Positions 23,501 to 35,500 of a stretch of DNA of 64,000 nucleotides are shown here, in pieces (within the stretch, counting starts at the first letter, position 1; every line of letters begins with the position of its first letter). The DNA is from Strigamia acuminata (taxonomy: Eukaryota > Arthropoda > Chilopoda > Geophilomorpha > Linotaeniidae): contig OX442324.1 in assembly GCA_949358305.1 (NCBI GenBank), forward strand, positions 7,041,601-7,105,600. The letters are read 5' to 3'. The notes beneath the pieces are model-generated. The model was given only the letters and a program-made list of their open reading frames with translations. It had not been told where the DNA came from and searched no databases. Both the position numbers and the translations under genes were made by a program.

Positions 23501-26500
23501 GCAATATATCGCATCGAAAAAGCGATATAAGCTTATCGCCATATTGCCAAAATTTGCAATCAGACAAAAAATCGCAATATTGCAAAAAATCACAATATTG
23601 CAGTAAATTGCAAACAATCAAATATGGTATACTATCATAAACATAAACACCACATTAAAAAAAATTATTGAACTAAGAAGAAAAATGAAAAAATGAAAAA
23701 ATAAAATTAGACAACTGGAAATTCATAATTACGGAGTATTAAATACAACCCATGGCCAAAAGTATTAGACCACACCAGCAAATCTACACAAAATTTTATT
23801 CTTCACCCAATAACTTTGGAGTGGTAAGTGATAGATACAAAAATAAAAATGCACTGGAAAGGCCTGTTTTCCCTCTACAAAACAAACTAAATAAACTTAT
23901 AAAAATATCAAATTAAACCCCAAAAAAGTTGATTTGAAAAAATCTCACTCCGGTCAAAATTATTAGACCACCTTGTTCTCTGGACAAAAATATTAGACCA
24001 GACCACTTTTGTCACAGAATGAGACGTAACAATGCAATTTTTATACAAATTTCATTGCTTATCTGAATGATGTCAACAATATTCATAACTGACCATCATT
24101 TGATGACTTCATTTCACTACCATCATGGCCAAAACTAAGGAACTCTCAGATGACCTGAAATACCGAATTATCTTGCTGCACAAGGACAAAATATCCCAGA
24201 AAACCCTTTCAAAGCAACTTAGAATAAGTAAAATACCCATTCAATACGTAATAATGAAATTTGGATGCACAAGAACAGTTAAAAATGTGAATCAGTCTGG
24301 TCTCCCAAAATCTAATTTACGACGTCAAGATGGTTACCTTAGAAAAATCTGTAAATAAATGAGATTTGCCTTGCCAAATGAAATGGAAAGTGAGTTAAAG
24401 AAGGCTAGAATTAATACTGGTGCTCATAGTGTATGACAGTCGTTTAAATTTCTTGGATTATAGCTGTTGCAGGGCAAAAGCCAAACCCTTCCTTATGAGG
24501 TAGCCATTTAAACAAGACTTTCAACATTATAACCATATCCAATCCATATTGAACTTTTTATTCGAGAAGATAACCATTTCCCAGTCCTTCTTTGTCCACA
24601 TTTCATGTGTTAACCCAGGTTAATCTCAATCTCCCCTGTCATTGTGTTATAAAGGGATTGGTCGTTGCCTTGCAAGAGCTATAACGCATGGAATTTAAGC
24701 AACCGTCGTACGGTACGAGCACCAATATTAATTCCAGCCTTCTTCAACTCACTTTCCATTTCATTTGGCAAGGCAAATCTCATTTATTTACAGATTTTTC
24801 TAAGGTAACCATCTTGACGTGGTGAATTAGATTTTGGTCAACCAGACTGTTTCACATTTTTAACTGTTCCTGTGCATCCAAATTTCGTTATTACGTATTG
24901 AATGGGTGTTTTAAGTTGCTTTGAAATGGTTTTCTGGGATATTTTGTCCTTGTGCAGCAAGATAATTCGGTATTTCAGATCATCTGAGAGTTCCTTAGTT
25001 TTGGCCATGATGGCAGTGAAATAAAGTCATCAAATGATGGTCAGTTATGAATATTGTTGACATCATTCAGATAAGCAATGAATTTTGTATAAAAATTGCA
25101 TTGTTACATCTCATTCTGTGACAAAAGTGGTCTGGTCTAATATTTTTGTCCAGAGAACAAGGTGGTCTAATAATTTTGACCAGAGTGAGATTTTTTCAAA
25201 TCAACTTTTTTGAGGTTTAATTTGATATTTTTATAAGTTTATTTAGTTTGTTTTGTAGAGGGAAAACAGGTCTTTCCAGTGCATTTTTATTTTTGTATCT
25301 ATCATTTACCACTTCAAAGTTATTGGGTGAAGAATAAAATTTTGTGTTGATTTGCTGGTGTGGTCTAATACTTTTGGCCATGGGTTGTATATCAGAACAC
25401 CATTGAAACGTTACCAGTCAACACCACACGAATCGGTAAAATAATCCCGTTACCTTACTGTAATTATCACAACATGTCATTGCGATATAAGCATGCAATA
25501 CTCAAACTAAAAACTCGCTTTGCAACACATTGCAATATCGCACAGGCCTATTGCCCGTGATTGGAGCAATTTTGGACATTATTTAAAATGCATTGAAAAA
25601 CCCTGTATTGGTAAAGATAACAAAACTGTAAAGTAGGAGACAACTTTAGACAAAAAAAAATTATTCGTATAGAAGAGAACCAGGAGATCACATTTCCACT
25701 AAAAAAAAATTATTTGTATAGAAGAGAACCAGGAGATCACATTTCCACTAATCAAAAATTCCAAAAAAAAATTCCCACTTTGTTACAACCACAAAAACAA
25801 TGGAAGGTTTCAAATATCGCGTCACGCATATCACCCACATTTTCCAGGTTAAAGTGCAATTCTCAAATAAAAAGATACAAACCTATCATTTTAATGTTAA
25901 AGAATCACAAAAAAAACCCAAAAATCCGGGAAAACTAAAACAAATCATTTATGTAAAAGATTAATTTCCTTAGATTTTTTACCAAGCTGTGCATTTGAAC
26001 ATGTAGAGCATTTCTTGTAATAAACTTCTGCTGGGCGATGTGCGTGACGCGCGATATTGGAAATCTTCCATTGTTTTTGGGTTGTAAGAAAATGGGAATT
26101 TTTTTTTGGAATTTTTGATTAGTGGAAACGTGATCTCCTGGTCCCTCTCTATACCCCCTATTTCTGTGTAACATGAATTCTGATACACCCTGTATAGTTG
26201 TTCACTTCAGTTTGATGTGGTGCACTGTCTCGCCAGCATACTAGCCACTTAGCGTTTCTTATTTGGGAATGTTTCATTTCGGCGTTTCAGTTTCAGTTTA
26301 TTAAATACAATATAAAAAATCTGTAGCCTTTTTTAGCCCAAACTGTTTTATCATTTATTGAGCGGGCATTTCTTAATTTAGAGTTTTTTCCATTAAGCCT
26401 TTAATTTCAGCGTGACATGTACTTTTAATGTATATTACATATGCATTACACATGCATGACATATTAATAAATTAAAGGTCAAGTGCACCTAGTGGAATTT

Positions 26501-29500
26501 TTACATTACGTAATAAAAAACCTATAATCATCAGGGTAAAAATTAAATTGTTGTAGTAATTATTTTATAATAACAATTCAAAAACATAGTCAACAAAAAG
26601 CAATGCATGATGGTCGCAGACTTCTTGCCTTACTCATCAGTTCGCATCAGATACATGCACAGACTGACTGTCAATTCAAAATTTGATTCGCGATTTTTTA
26701 AGATTCAAGATGGTTCAAAGCTGGCTTTTAATGTGAAATTGATAGTAACTAGGATGTCATTCAAAAACAATTACCGTGACAATTTAATTTTTTTTTTGAT
26801 GATTATAGGTTTTTTATTACTGGCTTTCAGAAAATGTAAAAATCCCACTCAGTGCACTTGACCTTTAAGTGTTTTCAAAAAAAAAATGTGCAAATGAATA
26901 AACCTTTAAAAAAAAATAGGTACATTCAAAATGGTTAAGCAAATATTTAAAATATTAATATTAAATATTATATTATATTAAATATTAAAGTATTAAAAGA
27001 ATAAAACTACGCAAAATAATTTAAATAAATGACTTATTATTGAATGCTCCTAAATGAAATAATAGATTAAGATGACTAACCAATGTTGGGGCGATACTTG
27101 AAAAAATGTACCAGATATACATAGACACTTGGCCAATCATGTTTAAAGAGACTACTAGTACAGCTATTAGGCATTAATATTTTTTGTCATATGTGGGCAA
27201 GAAGCAATCGCACCACAAATGTGGCGGTGAATAATTGTTTGATCCAAACTTCTGCCTCACATTTGAAATTTCTCATTTATTTTTCACCAAGTTAGGATAT
27301 TTTTATAATTTTTTTTCTTCAAATTACAGCTGAATAAAAGTTCTATCAGCCTGTAAGATTTTATTTCCATTCATTAAACAGTTTTTGAGTTATATCCAAC
27401 TGAAGTGAACAACTAGTAGTGATGGGATGAATAATTGTGTTAGTAACTGTATTTATTACAAACTGTTATTAGTTAAGTTATAAATTATATTACAAATACT
27501 TTTTTACGAAAAAAAAAACAGAAAAAAATCAATAGGTGCGTTCAATCTGCTTGTATAAAGTCACTTAACTGACTTAAGTGACTTTCAGAGAGCGGAAGTG
27601 ACGATAATTACGTCACATTTAGAACAAGTAAAGTCACGTAAGTGACTTTCAGGAAAGTAAGTGGAAAGTTCCTTTTCCACCTGTTAAAGTCACTTACATG
27701 TGCGTGCGCATGCGCATTGCACATTTTCAAAGCTACAGTGGCAGCCATTTTGTTTTCGATCTAATTATCACAGCTAAAAAATGAATTCGTCACCACGGTA
27801 AATTCACGTGTGCCACACGGTAAAATTCACGTGTGCCACACGGTAAATTAACGTGTGCCACACAGTAAATTCACACGTGTGCCACACGGTAAATTCACAC
27901 GTGTGCCACACGATAAATTCACACGTGTGGCACACGGTAAGTTCACGTGTGCCACACGGTAAAATTCACGTGGGCCACACGGTAAAATTCACCTGTGGCA
28001 CACGGTAAATTCACGTGCTAAGAAAGTGAAGTCTGGTGCTAAAGTAAGTGCATTCAATGAAAAGTGACTTTGAGGTAAGGAAGGAAAGTGAAAGTCACTT
28101 CTTCTACCCCAGATTGAACGCACCTAATGAAAACAAAATAATGAAAACAAAATATGTCAATTTGGGTGCAATGCCCTGTTCACACTTAAACCACTTTTCT
28201 ACATAACCCGCCCACTTTTAGAAAGTCTGGTGTTCAAACTTGTTCCAGTTTTCTACAATTCAAAACAAAATGGCGAGACTTCTATAACTTGATGTCACAA
28301 CTCTAAGTCCCACCCCCATTCTGTCATGTGACTGATCGTAGGAAAATCCAAAATATAAAATGGATGCCGATTCAATTTTTAACGCTACTTTTGGCATCAA
28401 AATCGGGTCAGATCGTTTAGTCGACGATCGTTTAGTCGACAGTCGCGCAAAATCGATCATCTTGTCGACCAGCCGTTTTGTCGACAAGTCGTTTAGCCGA
28501 CGATAAATTTTTGGTCGGCTAGTCGACCAACTATTTGCCTCCGTCTTGTCGACGGTACATCTTGTCGACGCACGTCTTGTCGACAATACATCCATTCGAT
28601 GCACGTTTTATCGACGTTACAGTTTGTGGAGTTACTTTAGAATATGGCCCGCTTCAGAATGGGCCAAAATTTTGTAAACTTATCAAATAAAGCCTCCTGA
28701 GTTCGAAAATGACACTCAAGAGTGTTGGAAATAAACTTAACCTAACCTGGCCTGGCCTATTCTAGGTTAGGTTAAGGATAGGCTAAGCCAGGTTAGGTTA
28801 GGTTAAGTTCAGGTTTATTTCCAACATTTTTGAGTGTCATTTTCGGACTAAAGTAACTCCACAAACTGTAACGTTGCGTTGTAGTTGCACCACTGCTTAT
28901 CTTCCTGTTAAAATTGATTTTACCCAATGAGATTTCATGGAATGAACACTTAAAACAAGTATTTTTCCTACAGATGGCTACTGTGAATAGCAGTTACAAT
29001 AGCCATTAAAATATTAGCTGAATAGTTCTGCAGTGGTAGAAAATCACACTTAGTCTCAACTAATCACTAGCTACATTCGTTTGATTACAGTTTTCACTTA
29101 GTCGACGCTGTTTAGTCGACGCCGTTTAGTCGACGCCGTTTAGTCGACAAGGTCACTTAGTCGACAATACTCGTCGACTAAGTGACCTTGTCGACTAAAC
29201 GGCGTCGACTAAACGGCGTCGACTAAGTGAAAGTCGACTAAACAACCCGGCTTCATCAAAATAAAGTACTTTTAAAAGCATGTAAAAATTAATAAAACAC
29301 ATCAAAATGTAGAGAAATAAACAAGCTTTCTTTTAATAAAAGTACATACTTCTAACCCTAATGGTTCATGAAATACGAACAAAAATGCGTTTTGGTCATA
29401 TAGATCGCGCATTTTCATTTTGGCCCTAAATTTGTCAACTTTTAATGCGGAAATTTTTTTTTAAAAATATGTTGGTTTACTAAAATGGCATCCCTCTTTC

Positions 29501-32500
29501 TTTTAAAACAAAGTAGAAGTTTCTATCTTTAATGGATCATTAGCTAGAAGTAGTAAAACAAACCCCTACCTTTCAGTATTTCTTTATAGCCCTAATCAAA
29601 CAATCTACCAACATTATTGCAGCATTGCATTATTGTGTCACTGATTTCTACAATAAGTGTGAACAGTCTAATCACACTTGTAGAAATTAGACTTTCTAAA
29701 AGTCACAACTTCTACATAAGTGGTTCAAGTGTGAACCACGCACAAGTTGAGTCATTTACAATCATTTGTCTTCTTGGTTCCACTCAATAACACAGGTGCA
29801 ACTGCTCGTACACGAGAAAAAAATAAATCACGTACAGCAAGGGTGATTTTTTCAATTTGCTAGAGATTCTAAATTTGTTTACACTATTTTAAGCGCCAAT
29901 CATCCTTATTCGTGACAAAATTGTGAAAAATTGTGACAATACTTACAACCCATTTTGGCTAGTTTTCTCAACAAATATGATCAGGTTTCACCTGCCTAAT
30001 TAAAACCCAATTAATTAGTTGTTGGCCACTCGTAAAAATAAATAAATGAATTCAACAAATATTGAAATTCGACTGAATTGAGTATTTCCTCAAACTTTAC
30101 CAAAATTTTTTCAAACTTTACCAAAATTTTCTCAAACTTTACCAAAATTTTCTCAAACTTTACCAAAATTTTCTCAAACTTTACCAAAATTTTCTCAAAC
30201 TTTACCAAAATTTTCTCAAACTTTACCAAAATTTTCTCAAACTTTACCAAAATTTTCTCAAACTTTACCAAAATTTACTCAAACTTTACCAAAATTTTCT
30301 CAAACTTTACCAAAATTTTCTCAAACTTTACCAAAATTTTCTCAAACTTTACCAAAATTTTCTCAAACTTTACCAAAATTTTCTCAAACTTTACCAAAAT
30401 TTTCTCAAACTTTACCAAAATTTTCTCAAACTTTACCAAAATTTTCTCAAACTTTACCAAAATTTTCTCAAACTTTACCAAAATTTTCTCAAACTTTACC
30501 AAAATTTTCTCAAATTACACCAAAATTACACGTACAAAATTTTACAAACTTCCTTTAACTTCAACTGCAACCTCACTACTCACAAACCTAGCGATTATGA
30601 ACAGGTTGGGGCAGCAAAAAATGGTTCTTAACGAGAATTTAGTTATAGCGAATTAGTTCGTTATAATGTGAAAAACACAATATACAAAAAGATAAAAAAA
30701 TAATGTGAAGATGATTGAGATTTTTTAATGTATTTTCTCATGATTTTGATGTTTTTATGTCTACTTTCTCACGATTTTGATGTTTTTATGTCTACTTTTT
30801 CTCATGATTTTGATGTTATAAGTGTATTTTCTCATGTTTTTGATATTTTTAAGTGTATTTTCTCATGATTTTGATATTTTTTAAAATATATTTTCTTATG
30901 AAATCTGCCATTTTCTGACAGTTCTCTTGATGCGCATCTAAAACGTGATAATTATGAGAAAATACATTAAATAACGTCAAATGTATGAGAAAATACATTA
31001 AACAACGTCAAAATCATGCAAAAAACATTTAAAAAGGGCTCAATCATCTTAGCAACAATTGGATTAATTTTCGAATCTTTTCTTCGACAATAACAAAGTA
31101 AACTTTTATTTCCTGTTGCATTTCTCGATCGATATATTGAAATTTTGTAATAACAAAAGTTCGTTACAACGAAATAATTTATAATTAGAAAAATATGGCA
31201 AGCAATAGCAAAAAAATTCGTTACAGCAAGGAATTCGCTATAACAGTGTTCCCAACTGTCAGGTTCCACCTGTATAACATTCACAAGTCAAGATACTTAC
31301 ACCTGGAACCAACTCTGGCAAGCCTAAACCAACACCAATTGTTGCTTTATGAGGATCCACTATAGAATTATAATGGGTGTTCTTATGGTAACTAATCCTA
31401 ATTGGTTCATTATCACTAGTCAAACCTCCACGTATGATATTTATCGGATCTGTTAAAAAAAACATCTTTTATTTAATATCATATGCAAAACTTATGATGT
31501 AGGTACCAGTATTGTAATGATAGACTTCCATTGTCCGGTTGTACATTTCTGATAATGCTTGCATTTCTACATGATTACCATGTATGTGATCCAAGCGCTT
31601 CCGAGTAAGGTAAGAATCAAAATCTTCTGTGATATATTGAGAGAAATAATCTGAATTTTTTGCCTGAAAAATAAATCAAACAATGTAGCAAATAATGTGT
31701 GACTACATTAAAATAACCACTACCATATAATCCATACAGTGACGACGTACCGATGAATGCATTTCTTGATCACCATACACTTGGTCGGCTAATTTGGTAA
31801 ATGGATTACAAGTTATTAGAAAATGTATGCTTAAATAAAAAAATAAATAAAACCATTTAAATAGACGACTACACATAAGGCAGCAAACATGCCATGGAAT
31901 GCTGAACTATAGTTTGTCACCCAGTAGCTGCATTCAAAAACTCTAAAACGTATGCAAAACTCGTTTCCTGTCTGTACACGTGACGTCAATCCCATGTTAT
32001 TCAATGGGAATGACGTCACATGTACAGACACGAAACGAGTTTTGCATACGTTTTAGAGTTTTGGAATGCTGCTATACTCTTTCCGCACTCAAGAAGAGCC
32101 CTGGAATCTTGGCTCCCATTGGCCAAGCCATATCACTTATGTAGTGATACATAAAAAAAGACCCAAAACACCAGAAATGCATTATAGGGAACTACTTTTC
32201 CTTGTAGTAGAACTTCAACTATAACTATATACAGTTCTGAGTAATCAGACTAGGCCAGTGGGAGCCCAGCTTCCAGGGCTCTTCTTGAGTGCGGAAGGAG
32301 TATAGTGTCTTGATACCAAATTCAAACTGAGCAAAGTAATGAAATGATGTCAATTACTATTGTTAATAAGTTTATTCTTGTTTATATACTTTATTTCAGC
32401 ATTATTAGGCCTGGTATTAAGGTTAATACTGCTTAGGCAACAACTTAAACTGGAATTAAGAAATGTATGAATTTGGCATCAAGATACGGGACGCAAACCA

Positions 32501-35500
32501 TAGATTACAGTTTCAGTTATGCCATAGGCTGTCAATAAATAACATTTGAATTAAAAGAATAAAGTATTTCATCAAGTAGATAGAGGCATAGAGCATTGAC
32601 ATTGACAAAATGTGCAGCCTGAACAAGGTGGAAACTGCAATACACTCAATACAGGCAGGCAGGCATAAATCGCACAATCTTACAAAACTACTCTTTAGTT
32701 ATGTAGGCTAATTTTAACCGGTCGATACCATCTCATACTGTCAGTGCAATTATCCAGCGACCACTTTAACCGGAACTAGAATACTCTGTCATTACCGTAC
32801 TTTGATTTGTCATGATTTTGATTTTGTATATTATCACGCAGAATGTCTTGTTTACCTGGTGACCACAATTGGTGCTAGTGTTTGTGTTCAACTGTTATTA
32901 TCATGTACGAAGTATTATTTTGGGTTGCCATCTGACGAAGAAAAGTAGGTTACTCACTCAGGTCAATAAAATTTTTAAGACCAGATTGTGTTCCTGATTG
33001 ATGCATTCAAACTCTACTTTTACGATTCAAACTTTGATTTCAGGTTAATGACTATAAGGGGTCCATCCATAACGATCATGTTCGAATCGTCGATAAACCC
33101 TTCAAGCAAGGTTTTTCTGCAGGTCGCACAATCAACAACGGCACAGTTCAAAACATCCACCGATGTACACTGGTGGTCAAAATCATAAACTCAACCTAAA
33201 ACATGAAATAAACTGTGCTGTGACTGCATTCACCAATTGTTTTCATTTATATACAATACATTGTTATTTATGCACAAGAATAGACACATTATCCTGCTAC
33301 TATACTCTGGCTCACTATAACTTGGGCCTATTTTCCATTGGCTGAGCCTCATTACTACTAACTGTGGTGTGAAAACCGAGTGGTTTTACTCAAGTGCAAT
33401 TTTTATCACTTCTCAATTTTGTATCTAGTGCAGGGTTTCCCAAACGGTGAGGCGCGCCTCACTGGTGGGGCGCGAGCTGATTATTGGTGGGGCGCACCCA
33501 TCATACATGCCTAAATAAAACAAGCTTATTTTGCAAACTTTTATAAATTTTTAACCAAAATTATATAAAAAATTATACACAGTTTTATGCAAATGTATAT
33601 TAAAATTTCTTTTTTTCTTTTTAGTAGTATATTTTTTGAAAATTTAATGCACTGGTAGATGGAGTGGGGCGCAGAAGATCGCCTTGCTTAAAAAGTGAGG
33701 CACGATGCTAAAAAGTTTGGGAATCCCTGATCTAGTGCCATTTTTATATTTACTGGTAACTTTACATTTTGTCTCAATTATAAACTTCATTTATTCTCAT
33801 ATTTTTGTAGTAATCTATATTCCCTACCTTCTCACCCTAAATTCCATATCTTACAATTTCCACCTGACCCTTCCAGGAATCCCCTAATTAGGATCAGGTG
33901 TCCCTAACTCACCAATAACAGAGCACCACATACCCTTTCCCCCCTCTTATTCTCTAGTCTTTTGAAAATAAAATATACCCGTGTTCTTTTTACAACTCAC
34001 CAAGAAGGTCTCCTGTATTTTCATGTTATTTCCATTTATAAAATAGTTTTATACACATATAAATGTAAAACTCACGTGTGTTCTGTTTATTGGTTGCTTT
34101 GTCTGGAAAGCACACAATTTCAAAATGTTGGCTTTTACCTAGGCAATCGATTACAATGTCTGTACATTGGAATGCAATTCTGGTGTTTGGGTCTACTTTT
34201 TTTAGATCACTACACCAGTAAAATGGCTCAACCAATGGGACTAAGTGTCCTTTTTGAGTTTAACCAGAGTATAGTTTTTGGAAAATGCGTCTATTTCGTA
34301 TGTAAATAACAATATCTGATGATAAAAATAATTGGTGGATGCAGTCATGATTTATTTCACGTTTTAGGTTTGAGTTTATAATTTTGACCCTAATGAACGG
34401 CCGGTGATGCGTAACAGTGTTTTTCATTGGCGAAAAAACCGTACCCGTTACCCGCCCGTTACCCGTCTCCAAAAAAATTCTCTACCCGTACCCGCCCGTA
34501 CCCGACCCGTACCCGTCCTGTACCCGAACGCAACCGCGATCACAACATCACGTGTGCTTATTTATTTATTTATTCATTTATTGAAAAAACACTTCGATTG
34601 CGATGAAATCATCGACCGCAAAAACATTAAATCGTCCAACTTGGACGGGTCCAGCCGGTTTCGCTTCTTGGTCATAGTATTGCCGGCGTCGGAAAAATTG
34701 CATTCGGACTTTGCACTGGACGCTGGAATGCATAAAATTGATCTCACAGCCCTAGAGAGGATGGGGAAGGTAGTCTGCTGCGTCTTCCACCAGTATAATA
34801 GACCGTGTTCCTTGATCACGATCCTATCATTGTCCTTGCAGACGTCCACAAAATACTTGCCCAGTTCAGATTGAACCAGGTGTGCATTGACTGCGAGTGC
34901 GGACTGATCCTCCGCCTGTTCTTCGCTGATTCCTCCATCGCTGCCGTCATCATCGTCATCGTCGCTGTACTCCGCTAGCAGGCGACGACAAGGCACGTGC
35001 TTTAACTTTGCCTTCTTGGAAGGGGGACAGCATATTTCTGTGGCTCGCTCCGTCTGATCGGCTACATGATCCAACATTACCGCTTGTAATTCTCCCTTGG
35101 CTTCGTCGATCTGTTCATCTGTCAAGCCAAATTTGGTCAGACGGCGCTTTCTTCGGGGGTCCATCAAAGCAGAAATCACGTGGATATGTTGGACGACGAA
35201 CTTGGTCTCGATGAGATTGCCAACGATCGGCTTGATCGCCAAAATTTGCTCCGAATCCTTGGGGATCGTCGTCTTCGTCCCGTCGCTCGCTGTGTGGTGC
35301 ACATCTTCAAGGACCGGATCGCAATGCAAAAGGAGGTTGTGCCGGAAGTAGCAGACACGATGAAGTGTTGGCTCTTTAAAAACCTCTATCGCGAGCGTTG
35401 CTTCCTTAAACGGTTGCAGGAATGTGATCAGCTCGCGTAGCATCTCCTCGTCGATCTGTAATATCTTCGCTGACTGCTTCTTCGTGGTCAAAGCCGAAAT

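Noticed and set aside
27795-28018. CRISPR-like array of CACGTG units
   Set aside because: Units are directly tandem, in mixed orientation, and enclosed by transposon terminal repeats.
30078-30656. 192-codon frame of NFTKIFS repeats as a gene
   Set aside because: It is the translation of a 21-bp minisatellite; the opposite strand is equally open.
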